From: JAWXTS01 sp044433305
Lineage (GTDB): Bacteria; Bacteroidota; Bacteroidia; Bacteroidales; Rikenellaceae
DNA length: 13,704 nucleotides
Assembly (NCBI GenBank): GCA_044433305.1
Contig: JAWXTS010000046.1
Span: 1 to 13,704, forward strand
Reading direction: 5' to 3'
Positions 1-7,875 of this stretch are shown here, one piece after another. Position numbers and translations under genes: made by a program. Numbering within the stretch: the first letter of the stretch is position 1; the number at the start of each line of letters is the position of its first letter. Below the pieces are notes generated by a model. The model had not been told where the DNA came from and ran no database searches. It saw nothing but the letters and a program-made list of their open reading frames with translations.

Positions 1-2
1 GC

Positions 3-3000
3 ATCAAGCCTATCTTGGGCTGTGAGGTGTATGTTGCGCGGACTAGCCGATTTGAGAAGAAGGACCGTGGCGACCACCTTATATTGCTAGCCAAGAATAT
101 TGAGGGTTACCACAACCTTATAAAGATGGCTTCCTATGCCTTTACCGAGGGCTATTACTACCACCCACGTATAGACAAAGAGCTACTCCACAAATATAGT
201 GAGGGACTTATCTGCTGCTCGGCATGCCTGGGTGGCGAGATTCCTCAGGCCATAATGGCTGGGGATATAGACCGCGCAAGAGAAGTAATAAAAGAGTTTA
301 AGGGTGTGTTTGGCGAAGACTACTACCTAGAGATGCAGAAGCACCGTAGTGGCGAACCAAACATAGACTATAAAGTTTATAACAAACAGCTTGAGGTAAA
401 CAAAATTATACTGGAGCTTGCTGCAGAACACAATGTCAAGGTCATTGCCTCTAATGATGTTCACTATATCAGAGCCGAAGACGCCACGGCACACGACCAC
501 CTTATATGTTTGAATACGGGACGCGATTTGGACGACCCCACACGTATGCGCTATACGAGTCAAGAATATCTAAAGTCAGCAGACGAGATGGCGGCTCTAT
601 TCCCTGAGTCTCCAGAGGCTCTGGAAAATACTATGGAGATAGTGGCCAAAATCGAGGAGTACTCTCTTGACCACGGACCACTAATGCCCAACTTCCCTAT
701 CCCTGATGACTTTGAGATAGACGAGCAGAAGTTGCAAACCTCCTTCTTAAAGAAACTAGAAGACAAGGAGCTTATAGAGGCTGTCGGCAAGACCGATGAC
801 TTGCGCAAACTTATAAACGAGAGCTACCCAAGCTTTAAAGAAAAGCTGACCATTGCAGAGCAATTTCTGTATCTATGCCATTTGAGCTATGTGGGTGCAC
901 GAGAACGCTATGGAGATAATCTTAGCGAAGATATTGTTGCGCGCATAGAATTTGAGCTTGGCACCATAGAGTGGATGGGATTCCCCGGCTACTTCCTTAT
1001 TGTGTGGGACTTTATACGCGAGGCTCGCGATATGAACGTGTCTGTGGGACCAGGCCGCGGTTCGGCCGCAGGTTCTGTTGTTGCCTACTGCCTGCGCATT
1101 ACAAATATAGACCCTATAAAGTATGATTTGCTGTTCGAGCGTTTCTTGAACCCTGACCGTATATCGCTGCCCGATGTGGATATAGATTTTGATGAGGACG
1201 GCAGGGCAAAGGTCTTGCAATATGTAATCAACAAATATGGACATAAGCGTGTAGCTCAGATTGTTACATTTGGCACTATGGCACCTAAGATGGCCATACG
1301 TGATGTTGCGCGCATACAAAAGCTGAATCTTAGAGAGAGTGACCGCTTGGCTAAGCTGGTGCCCGAGCACCCTGGAGTGACCTTCCCAAAGGCCTACAAG
1401 GAATCGCCAGAGCTAGCAAACGAGAAAGACTCAAACGACCCTCTTATCCAAAATACTCTTAAATATGCCGAGCAGCTCGAAGGCTCTATTCGCCAGACGG
1501 GTGTACATGCCTGCGGTGTAATCATCGGTCAGGACGACTTGGAGAAGTTTGCCCCTGTGGCAACGGCCAAAGATGCTGAGCTTAATGTTGTGCAGTTTGA
1601 GGGCAAGTTGGTTGAAAGTGTGGGACTTATAAAAATGGACTTCTTGGGTCTTAAGACCTTGTCGATAATAAAAGATGCCGTGGCCAATGTCAAGGAATCT
1701 AAGGGTATAGACATAGATATTGAGGCTATACCGTTGGATGATGCCAAGACCTTTGAGTTATATAGTAACGGTGAGACTACGGGACTATTTCAGTTTGAGT
1801 CACCCGGTATGAAGAAATACCTGCGCCAGTTGAAACCTAGCAGACTAGAGGACCTTATAGCAATGAACGCGCTCTATCGTCCTGGTCCTATCGAGTATAT
1901 TCCTAACTTCATTGCTCGTAAGCAGGGAACCGAGAAGGTGGCCTACGACATTGCAGAGATGGAAGAGTATCTTAAGGACACCTACGGCATTACGGTTTAT
2001 CAAGAGCAGGTTATGCTTCTGTCTCAGAAGCTGGCAGGTTTCACCAAGGGTGAGGCCGACTCGTTGCGTAAGGCCATGGGTAAGAAACAAAAGGCCGTGC
2101 TAGATAAGATGCGTCCTAAGTTCTTGAAGCAAGCCGTGGAGAAAGGACACGACGAAAAGATATGCGAAAAGGTGTGGGCCGACTGGGAGGCTTTTGCTTC
2201 GTATGCTTTCAACAAGTCGCACTCGACATGCTATGCTTATGTATCGTACCAGACGGCATACCTTAAGGCTCAGTATCCAGCCGAGTTTATGGCTGCCCTA
2301 TTGAGTCGCAACCTCTCTGACATTAAAAAGATTAGCATCTTTATGGACGAGTGTAAGCACATGGGCATAAGTGTTAAGGGGCCAGACGTAAACCTTAGTA
2401 GGCTCAACTTCTCTGTCGACAAGCAATCCAACGTGCGCTTTGGTCTAGCCGCCATAAAGGGCGTGGGTGGAGCTGCCGTGCAAAGCATAATAAACGAAAG
2501 AGAGAAGGCAGGACCATTTAAATCTATATTTGATTTTGTGGAGAGGGTGAGTTTGCAGTCAGTAAACAAGAAGACCTTAGAGAACCTAGCTACGGGAGGT
2601 GCCTTTGACGAGTTGATAGACTTCCCTCGAAGTGCTTTCTTCGCCACTAGCGGCAACGACAATCTATCTTTTATAGAGCAGCTTATTCGCTATGGCAACC
2701 GCATACAAGTAGAAAAACTTAACTCACAACAGAGCCTCTTTGGTGGCGAGTCGGGCACGAGTGACATCAAAGCTCCTGTGGCCGAAAAGGTTAATATATG
2801 GTCTAAACTGGAAATGCTCAAAAAGGAGCGTGAGCTTATAGGTATGTATCTATCGGCCCACCCTTTGGACGACTACAAGATAATAATGGACAACTTCTGC
2901 AATATATCGCTTGGAGAGCTTGACAATCTAGAGCCTCTTGCGGGCAGGGAGTTATGTGTGGCTGGTATGGTTGTTGACGCTGTTAACCTTAGTACCAGCA

Positions 3001-3452
3001 AGGGACAGCCCTTTGGTCGTCTAACGATAGAAGATTATAAGGGGTCATACACGTTCTCTTTGTTTGGCAAGGATTATGAGGATAACCGCAAGTTCTTCTA
3101 CAATGACTACCTTGTGCTGATAAAGCTTAAAGTTCAGGCTCACCGCTTCAGAAAGGATGAGCTGGAAATTAAGATTAATCCCGCAGGCATGACCATGCTA
3201 CATGCTTTTATGGAGCAAGCGATAAAAGAATTTATTGTTACAATACCTATCGAGGATATAAATAAAGAGACAATAAAATTATTTGACAAGACCATAAAAG
3301 AAAATGAGGGTGGCGTGGTTCTCAAAACAAAGATTGTGGACCGTAGCGAGGGAGTGTCTTTGGACCTCTATTCGCGAACAAATAAAATTGCAGTAAATCA
3401 GTCTATCATAGATTTATGTGAGCAAAACGAGTGGAGATATTTGCTGGTTTAG
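3..3452 (+). CDS. dnaE: DNA polymerase III alpha subunit, 5'-truncated by window edge
   Basis: Replicative DNA polymerase catalytic subunit (family C) of the holoenzyme. The reading frame is open from the first bases (IKPILGCEVYVA), a core PHP-domain sequence, so the true start and perhaps 60-110 residues lie upstream; the TTG at position 15 is not a real start. Residues below count from that TTG. The PHP domain fills about 1-215 (NDVHY at 147-151). The palm holds GPGRGSAAG and PDVDIDFDEDGR, with candidate catalytic aspartates D387 and D389, and the third in KMDFLGL (D542). A helix-hairpin-helix-like stretch (AIKGVGG) lies near 810-820. QQSLFG at 905-910 fits the internal beta-clamp binding motif. 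An OB-fold region covers about 978-1050, followed by a C-terminal tail. The arrangement is DnaE1-like, with no intein or frameshift. trxA follows 60 bp downstream on the same strand. Confidence 0.97.
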   Translation: MKPILGCEVYVARTSRFEKKDRGDHLILLAKNIEGYHNLIKMASYAFTEGYYYHPRIDKELLHKYSEGLICCSACLGGEIPQAIMAGDIDRAREVIKEFKGVFGEDYYLEMQKHRSGEPNIDYKVYNKQLEVNKIILELAAEHNVKVIASNDVHYIRAEDATAHDHLICLNTGRDLDDPTRMRYTSQEYLKSADEMAALFPESPEALENTMEIVAKIEEYSLDHGPLMPNFPIPDDFEIDEQKLQTSFLKKLEDKELIEAVGKTDDLRKLINESYPSFKEKLTIAEQFLYLCHLSYVGARERYGDNLSEDIVARIEFELGTIEWMGFPGYFLIVWDFIREARDMNVSVGPGRGSAAGSVVAYCLRITNIDPIKYDLLFERFLNPDRISLPDVDIDFDEDGRAKVLQYVINKYGHKRVAQIVTFGTMAPKMAIRDVARIQKLNLRESDRLAKLVPEHPGVTFPKAYKESPELANEKDSNDPLIQNTLKYAEQLEGSIRQTGVHACGVIIGQDDLEKFAPVATAKDAELNVVQFEGKLVESVGLIKMDFLGLKTLSIIKDAVANVKESKGIDIDIEAIPLDDAKTFELYSNGETTGLFQFESPGMKKYLRQLKPSRLEDLIAMNALYRPGPIEYIPNFIARKQGTEKVAYDIAEMEEYLKDTYGITVYQEQVMLLSQKLAGFTKGEADSLRKAMGKKQKAVLDKMRPKFLKQAVEKGHDEKICEKVWADWEAFASYAFNKSHSTCYAYVSYQTAYLKAQYPAEFMAALLSRNLSDIKKISIFMDECKHMGISVKGPDVNLSRLNFSVDKQSNVRFGLAAIKGVGGAAVQSIINEREKAGPFKSIFDFVERVSLQSVNKKTLENLATGGAFDELIDFPRSAFFATSGNDNLSFIEQLIRYGNRIQVEKLNSQQSLFGGESGTSDIKAPVAEKVNIWSKLEMLKKERELIGMYLSAHPLDDYKIIMDNFCNISLGELDNLEPLAGRELCVAGMVVDAVNLSTSKGQPFGRLTIEDYKGSYTFSLFGKDYEDNRKFFYNDYLVLIKLKVQAHRFRKDELEIKINPAGMTMLHAFMEQAIKEFIVTIPIEDINKETIKLFDKTIKENEGGVVLKTKIVDRSEGVSLDLYSRTNKIAVNQSIIDLCEQNEWRYLLV

Positions 3453-3471
3453 CAATAAATGTATAATTTTG
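3440..3471 (+). promoter_or_regulatory. Bacteroidota-type promoter for trxA
   Basis: TTTG at 3440-3443, a 20-bp spacer and TAATTTTG at 3464-3471 match the Bacteroides sigma-ABfr consensus (-33 TTTG, -7 TAnnTTTG) exactly. The -33 box lies inside the last codons of dnaE. Transcription would start near 3478, leaving an A-rich leader of about 35 nt before trxA, with no Shine-Dalgarno sequence. Confidence 0.6.
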
Positions 3472-3512
3472 GAAGCTAGTAGAAAACAAATAACAATTAA
3501 AAATAAAACAAC

Positions 3513-3827
3513 ATGGCATTAAGTATTACAACAGCTAATTTCGATGAGATTCTAGCAGAAGGAAAAGTAGTAGTGGTAGATTTTTGGGCTGAATGGTGTG
3601 GCCCTTGTCGCATGATGACTCCTATTATCGAGGAGCTTGCAGCAGAGTATGAAGGCAAAGCTATAATCGGCAAATGTGACGTAGACGAGAACGACGCTAT
3701 CGCAGCTCGTTTTGGTGTGCGCAACATCCCTACTATCATCATAGTTAAGGGCGGTGAGGTTGTCGACAAACAAATTGGTGCTTGTCCTAAGGCTGCTCTA
3801 GAGGATAAAATTAAAGCTGTTCTTTAA
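3513..3827 (+). CDS. trxA: Thioredoxin
   Basis: Small cytoplasmic dithiol-disulfide oxidoreductase that keeps protein thiols reduced, recharged by thioredoxin reductase (not in this window). The 104-residue length is standard for a single thioredoxin fold. The active site WCGPC has C29 and C32, preceded by VVVDFWAEW. D23 corresponds to the buried aspartate of the family, and the cis-proline loop RNIPT has P73. There is no signal peptide or lipobox, so it acts in the cytoplasm. Two further cysteines, C55 and C91, are absent from E. coli TrxA. It lies 60 bp downstream of dnaE with its own promoter, so it need not be co-transcribed with it. A strong hairpin terminator follows 32 bp after the stop. 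The family assignment is certain; which of several genomic thioredoxins this is cannot be told. Confidence 0.96.
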   Translation: MALSITTANFDEILAEGKVVVVDFWAEWCGPCRMMTPIIEELAAEYEGKAIIGKCDVDENDAIAARFGVRNIPTIIIVKGGEVVDKQIGACPKAALEDKIKAVL

Positions 3828-3859
3828 GATAGTCACCATTATATCTATGTTTCAAAATA

Positions 3860-3895
3860 AAAAAGCTCGCAACATTAATTGTTGCGAGCTTTTTT
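3860..3895. terminator. Bidirectional intrinsic terminator between trxA and htpG
   Basis: A perfect 9-bp stem (GCTCGCAAC at 3865-3873 with GTTGCGAGC at 3881-3889) encloses a 7-nt loop. An A-run precedes it and a T-run follows it, so it can end transcription from both convergent genes. Confidence 0.9.
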
Positions 3896-3914
3896 GTATA
3901 TACACTTTGAGCTA

Positions 3915-5972
3915 TTATTTCTCGATAAGCTCAACGCTACGGCGAATAAAGTTACGTAGGTTCTCGCCCGAAAGCATGCCGTTTGAAAGTAGGGCCAAGT
4001 CGATAATCTGCTTAACAACTTTATTGTTGCGACCCATCTCCATAAGGCGTTCTCTGCGCTCTGCAACAAGAGATGTGTATTTTGTCTCCAAGCTGTCACG
4101 AGTATCTTTCTGCTCCTGACTAAGCTCATCGTCTTTAACGTCCTTGATAGAGTCAGCATAGCTTGACTTCTCGTTCTGAGCAGCCTCAATCTTCTTGTCT
4201 ATCTTGCCTAGTTTCTCGCTGCACTGGCTGTCTACATCAGAAAGAATCTCAGCTACAAGCTGGTGATTACCATTGACAACAACATTAAAGCTGTCAGGCA
4301 TCTGACCATAGAACTGCATGCCACCAGCACCCATGGCTGCCATGTCTTTCATGCGGCGCATAAACTCGTTCTGAGTGATGACAACAGGAACATCGCTCTG
4401 GGTCATAGGCTCGAAGCTAACCGTGTAGTTGACCTTCTCGTTTGAAGGTAGTTGAGCCTCAAATACTGGGCGTAGCTTGTCTTGCTGGTCGCTGCTAAGA
4501 GCCATAGTAAGCTCAACGTCTTTCTCGATAAGCTTCTCAACAACATCTGAGTCGACACGTACAAAACGCTCGCCGCTATTCTTCTGCTCTGCCCAACCAA
4601 CAAAGTGGCTGTCTAGCTGGCCATCCATGATAAGTACATCATAGCCCTTGTCTTTGGCGTCAGAGATAAACGAATACTGAGCTGTTGGGTCGCTAGCATA
4701 AAGGTAAATCAAATTGCCGTGGCGGTCTGTTTGATTCTCCTTAACAAGTGTGCGGTACTCCTCGAAAGTGAAATATTTGTCGTCGCTATTTTTAAGCAAC
4801 ACTATGTCGGCAGCTTTCTCTGCAAACTTCTCGTCTGTAAGCATGCCATACTGTATAAACACCTTGATGTCATCCCACTTGCTCTCAAACTCCTCGCGCT
4901 GATTAGTGAAGATGTCGTTTAGACGCTCTGCAACCTTACGTGTGATATAACTAGAGATTTTCTTTACGTTTGAGTCGCTTTGAAGGTAGCTACGTGATAC
5001 GTTAAGTGGAATATCTGGCGAATCGATAACTCCGTGAAGGAGTGTCAAGTACTCAGGTACTATGCCCTCGACAGAATCTGTGACAAATACACGGTTGCTA
5101 TAAAGTTGAATTTTGTTCTTCTGCATATCGAAGTTACCGCGTATCTTAGGGAAGTAAAGTATACCTGTAAGATTAAACGGATAGTCGATATTAAGGTGGA
5201 TGTGGAATAGAGGCTCCTCGCCCGAAGGATAAAGCGCGTGGTAAAACTCGTTATAGTCCTCGTCCTTAATCTCAGAAGGAGTCTTAGTCCAAAGTGGCTC
5301 AACGTCGTTTATGATAAGATCCTTGTCTGTATCCTCATATTTGCCATCTTTCCACTCCTGCTCCTTGCCAAAGGCGATAGGCACAGGAAGGAAGCGACAG
5401 TATTTATTAAGTAGCTCTTTGATTTTGCTCTGGTTACAGAACTCGCCAGCGTCGTCACTCAAGTGAAGCACTATCATACTACCGCGTGTTGGTTTGTCCT
5501 CTACCTCCTCGATTGTGTAGGTTGGCGAACCATCGCAGCTCCATTTAACAGTCTTAGCACCATCTTTATAAGAGCGAGTTATGATATCCACCGTGTCGGC
5601 AACCATAAAGGCTGAGTAGAAACCAAGGCCAAAGTGACCTATGATAGCCTGATTGCTATATTTTTGCATAAACTCCTCGGCACCCGAGAAAGCAATCTGA
5701 TTGATATATTTCTCGATTTCGTCAGCTGTCATACCTATACCCTTATCCTCTATGGTTAGGGTTTTGTTGGCCTCGTCCAGAACAACGTTGATTGTCAGTT
5801 CTCCCAGTTCGCCATTAAAGTCACCCATAGAAGACAGAGCCTTGATTTTCTGAGTTGCATCAACGGCATTCGAGATAAGCTCTCGCAAGAAAATCTCGTG
5901 ATCAGAGTAAAGAAATTTCTTGATTACAGGGAAGATGTTTTCGGATGTAACACCTATATTTCCGCTTTTCAT
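3915..5972 (-). CDS. htpG: Molecular chaperone HtpG (Hsp90)
   Basis: Cytoplasmic ATP-dependent dimeric chaperone that remodels client proteins with the DnaK system. The 685 residues are somewhat longer than E. coli HtpG (624). The N-terminal GHKL ATPase motifs are clear: RELISNAVDA with E31 (catalytic) and N35 (Mg-ATP), DKGIGM with D76 (adenine contact), and the lid/loop IGHFGLGFYS at 111-120. The middle domain includes NVSRSYLQ, carrying the arginine family members use to contact ATP. A highly charged stretch near 590-645 precedes the C-terminal dimerisation helices. The ATG at 5972 places the N-terminus as expected for the family (SENIFPVIKKFLYSDHEIFLREL). It converges on trxA and shares its terminator. 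Upstream lie a promoter-like element and a TGTCA direct repeat that may mediate stress control. Confidence 0.97.
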   Translation of the reverse strand: MKSGNIGVTSENIFPVIKKFLYSDHEIFLRELISNAVDATQKIKALSSMGDFNGELGELTINVVLDEANKTLTIEDKGIGMTADEIEKYINQIAFSGAEEFMQKYSNQAIIGHFGLGFYSAFMVADTVDIITRSYKDGAKTVKWSCDGSPTYTIEEVEDKPTRGSMIVLHLSDDAGEFCNQSKIKELLNKYCRFLPVPIAFGKEQEWKDGKYEDTDKDLIINDVEPLWTKTPSEIKDEDYNEFYHALYPSGEEPLFHIHLNIDYPFNLTGILYFPKIRGNFDMQKNKIQLYSNRVFVTDSVEGIVPEYLTLLHGVIDSPDIPLNVSRSYLQSDSNVKKISSYITRKVAERLNDIFTNQREEFESKWDDIKVFIQYGMLTDEKFAEKAADIVLLKNSDDKYFTFEEYRTLVKENQTDRHGNLIYLYASDPTAQYSFISDAKDKGYDVLIMDGQLDSHFVGWAEQKNSGERFVRVDSDVVEKLIEKDVELTMALSSDQQDKLRPVFEAQLPSNEKVNYTVSFEPMTQSDVPVVITQNEFMRRMKDMAAMGAGGMQFYGQMPDSFNVVVNGNHQLVAEILSDVDSQCSEKLGKIDKKIEAAQNEKSSYADSIKDVKDDELSQEQKDTRDSLETKYTSLVAERRERLMEMGRNNKVVKQIIDLALLSNGMLSGENLRNFIRRSVELIEK

Positions 5973-6006
5973 ATCTTTAAAGTTTTTAGTGTAATTAGTT
6001 ATGACT

Positions 6007-6036
6007 TAAAGATACTCAATTTATGTGCCACTGCAA
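6007..6036 (-). promoter_or_regulatory. Candidate htpG promoter
   Basis: Read on the minus strand, TTG at 6036-6034, a 19-bp spacer and TATCTTTA at 6014-6007 match the Bacteroidota -33/-7 pattern with one mismatch in the -7 box. Transcription would start near 6000, giving a leader of about 28 nt. Confidence 0.4.
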
Positions 6037-6042
6037 CCTATA

Positions 6043-6056
6043 TGACATTTTGACAG
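6043..6056 (-). promoter_or_regulatory. TGTCA direct repeat upstream of htpG
   Basis: On the minus strand the sequence reads CTGTCAAAATGTCA: two TGTCA copies in direct orientation, 8 bp apart start to start. They end 7 bp upstream of the candidate htpG -33 box, a position typical of an activator or alternative recognition element. I cannot name a binding protein from the sequence. Confidence 0.35.
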
Positions 6057-6080
6057 ATTTACATGCCTAAAAGTCGGTGC

Positions 6081-6485
6081 CTAATCAAAATATGGTGTCA
6101 TAATATCAGTAAATACCTGCGGTGCACGACATGGACGGCGCGTTGTGGCATCCATAAATGCTAGAACCACCGTGCCAGTTATTAGCAGTTCATCCCCACG
6201 AAATATCTCGTACTCGAACTGCACCTTTATAGAGGGCTTCTTTTTAAGAGAGACTTTAATTGTCAGCTCATCGTCATAGTGGGCTGGCTTGTGGTACTTG
6301 GCCGCAACCTCAATAACTGGAAGCATGACACCCATCTGCTCAATCTGGCGGTAGGAGATGCCCGTTGTGCGAAGTAGCTCGGTGCGGGCAACTTCAAAAT
6401 AATTAATATAGTTGATGTGGTTGACTACTCCCATGCAGTCAGTCTCTTGATACCTCACCCTAAGGTTTATCTCTCCACTAATCAT
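6081..6485 (-). CDS. Acyl-CoA thioesterase, 4HBT/YbgC-like hot-dog fold
   Basis: Predicted cytoplasmic thioesterase that hydrolyses acyl-CoA (or acyl carrier) thioesters; the natural substrate cannot be read from the sequence. The 134 residues form one hot-dog domain of normal length. The family signature is present: RVRYQETDCMGVVNHINYINYFEVAR, with the usual catalytic aspartate at D16 and the conserved histidine at H23, followed by the long central helix. The rest (hydrophobic ligand-side strands, VVLAFMDATTRRP) fits the 4HBT fold. It lies 108 bp upstream of htpG on the same strand, with no terminator seen between them, so some readthrough into htpG is possible although htpG appears to have its own promoter. 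It is divergent from uxuA. 1,4-dihydroxy-2-naphthoyl-CoA hydrolase is an alternative role for such proteins, but no menaquinone genes are nearby to support it. Confidence 0.88.
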   Translation of the reverse strand: MISGEINLRVRYQETDCMGVVNHINYINYFEVARTELLRTTGISYRQIEQMGVMLPVIEVAAKYHKPAHYDDELTIKVSLKKKPSIKVQFEYEIFRGDELLITGTVVLAFMDATTRRPCRAPQVFTDIMTPYFD

Positions 6486-6531
6486 AGTAACTTGTTTTTA
6501 AATGGCATTAACTAAGCCAAGAATTATCATA

Positions 6532-6562
6532 CAAAATTAGTAATAGTATTTGAAAATCACAA
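6532..6562 (-). promoter_or_regulatory. Candidate promoter for the thioesterase gene
   Basis: On the minus strand TTG at 6562-6560, a 20-bp spacer and TAATTTTG at 6539-6532 (perfect -7 consensus) give a leader of about 40 nt. It overlaps the divergent uxuA promoter. Confidence 0.5.
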
Positions 6563-6579
6563 TTTCTTTGCTACCTTCG
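6549..6579 (+). promoter_or_regulatory. Candidate uxuA promoter
   Basis: TTTG at 6549-6552, a 19-bp spacer and TACCTTCG at 6572-6579 match the Bacteroidota promoter with one mismatch in the -7 box. The predicted start of transcription, near 6586, falls inside the adjacent palindrome. Confidence 0.55.
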
Positions 6580-6582
6580 TAA

Positions 6583-6599
6583 GTGTACAAGTTGTACAC
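6583..6599. promoter_or_regulatory. Putative operator: perfect 17-bp palindrome before uxuA
   Basis: GTGTACAA-G-TTGTACAC is an exact 8-bp inverted repeat around a single central base. It starts 4 bp after the -7 box of the uxuA promoter, covers the predicted transcription start and ends 30 bp before the coding sequence. This is the classic place for a repressor site. A GntR- or LacI-type hexuronate regulator is plausible; no regulator gene is in the window. Confidence 0.6.
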
Positions 6600-6628
6600 C
6601 AAACTATAACCTCTAAAATTACAACCTT

Positions 6629-7804
6629 ATGATTCACCGTATGATACAATCATGGAGATGGTATGGCCCTAATGACCCAATCTCATTGTCGGATATTCGC
6701 CAAGCAGGAGCAACCGATATAGTTAGCGCGCTTCATCATATCAAGAATGGCGAGGTGTGGACTATCGAAGAAATCAAAAAACGCCAAGATGTTGTCGCCG
6801 AGGCAGGCCTTGTTTGGAGCATCGTAGAGAGCGTCCCTGTCCACGAGCACATCAAGACTCAAACAGGCGAGTTCAATACCTATATCGAGAACTACAAACA
6901 GTCTATACGCAATCTTGCAGAGTGTGGCATATATTGTATAACATACAACTTTATGCCTGTGCTGGATTGGACCAGAACCGACTTGGCCTATGAACTGCCT
7001 GATGGCTCGCGCGCACTAAGATTTGACAAAGCTCAGTTTATGGCTTTCGACCTATATATCTTGAAACGCCCAGCTGCACAGGACGAATATAACGACAGTG
7101 AGAAACAAAGAGCAAAAGAGGCCTTTGACAATATGAGCGAGGATGACAAAAATTTGCTGGTACGCAATATGATTGCAGGGTTGCCAGGTTCTGAGGAGAG
7201 CTTTACCATAGAGCAGTTTCAGGCCGAGCTAGACAGATACAAAGATATAGATGAGGCAAAACTACGCGAGAACCTTATCTACTTCCTTAATGAGGTGATA
7301 CCTGTGTGCGATCAGGTAGGTGCTCAGATGGTAATACATCCAGACGACCCTCCTTACCCTATCCTTGCTTTGCCTCGCATACTATCTACGGCAGAGGACT
7401 TCCGCACACTTATAGCAGCCATCCCCAGCATGAGCAATGGCTTGTGTTTCTGTACAGGCTCGTTCGGAGTTCGTGGCGACAATATGCTGCCTTCTATGCT
7501 TAAAGAATTTGGCGATAGAATAGGATTCATTCACTTCCGTAGCACTCAGCGCGACCAAGACGGTAACTTCTATGAAGCCAACCACCTTGAGGGAGACGTA
7601 GATATGTATGGTGTTATGAAAGAGCTTGTAGAGCTACAACAGCGTCGTGGAGTATCTATTCCTGTACGTCCAGACCATGGCCACCAGATGATAGACGATT
7701 TGGGCAAGAAGACCAACCCGGGATATTCTTGTATAGGTAGAATGAGAGGTCTTGCAGAGCTTCGCGGCCTAGAGATGGGCATAGCAAAGACGCTTTATAA
7801 ATAA
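6629..7804 (+). CDS. uxuA: D-mannonate dehydratase
   Basis: Dehydrates D-mannonate to 2-keto-3-deoxy-D-gluconate in the cytoplasm, a step of glucuronate catabolism (uxaC - uxuB - uxuA - kdgK - eda). The 391 residues and the opening WRWYGPNDP...ALHHIKNGEVWT are diagnostic. Likely metal-binding positions are all present: H237 in VIHPDDPP, C275 in FCTGSFGVRGDN, H302 in FIHFRSTQ, and D349/H350 in VRPDHGHQ. A second in-frame ATG at 6641 would give MIQSWRWYGPND, closer to typical family N-termini and perhaps the true start; neither ATG has a clear Shine-Dalgarno sequence. It is a lone gene here: no other hexuronate enzyme, transporter or regulator lies beside it. The palindrome over its transcription start implies substrate-dependent repression. 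A hairpin terminator follows. Confidence 0.96.
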   Translation: MIHRMIQSWRWYGPNDPISLSDIRQAGATDIVSALHHIKNGEVWTIEEIKKRQDVVAEAGLVWSIVESVPVHEHIKTQTGEFNTYIENYKQSIRNLAECGIYCITYNFMPVLDWTRTDLAYELPDGSRALRFDKAQFMAFDLYILKRPAAQDEYNDSEKQRAKEAFDNMSEDDKNLLVRNMIAGLPGSEESFTIEQFQAELDRYKDIDEAKLRENLIYFLNEVIPVCDQVGAQMVIHPDDPPYPILALPRILSTAEDFRTLIAAIPSMSNGLCFCTGSFGVRGDNMLPSMLKEFGDRIGFIHFRSTQRDQDGNFYEANHLEGDVDMYGVMKELVELQQRRGVSIPVRPDHGHQMIDDLGKKTNPGYSCIGRMRGLAELRGLEMGIAKTLYK

Positions 7805-7820
7805 GCAATCGATATACAAC

Positions 7821-7855
7821 AAAAAAGCAGCAACCGTTATGGTCGCTGCTTTTTT
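7821..7855. terminator. Bidirectional intrinsic terminator between uxuA and the nucleoside transporter gene
   Basis: AGCAGC at 7826-7831 pairs with GCTGCT at 7845-7850. The stem continues, after one mismatch, with ACC (7833-7835) and GGT (7841-7843) around a 5-nt loop. A-run and T-run flanks make it usable from both strands. Confidence 0.88.
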
Positions 7856-7875
7856 ACGCTATTGAATAAATCTTT

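Noticed and set aside
873..1370. Minus-strand open frame of 165 codons inside dnaE
   Set aside because: It is antisense to the polymerase catalytic core, has no promoter-like sequence ahead of it, and the composition looks like a shadow of dnaE codon use.
6026..6038. TGGCAC and TTGCA on the minus strand upstream of htpG, resembling sigma-54 half sites
   Set aside because: The two elements are in the wrong order (TTGCA before TGGCAC) and the spacing is wrong.
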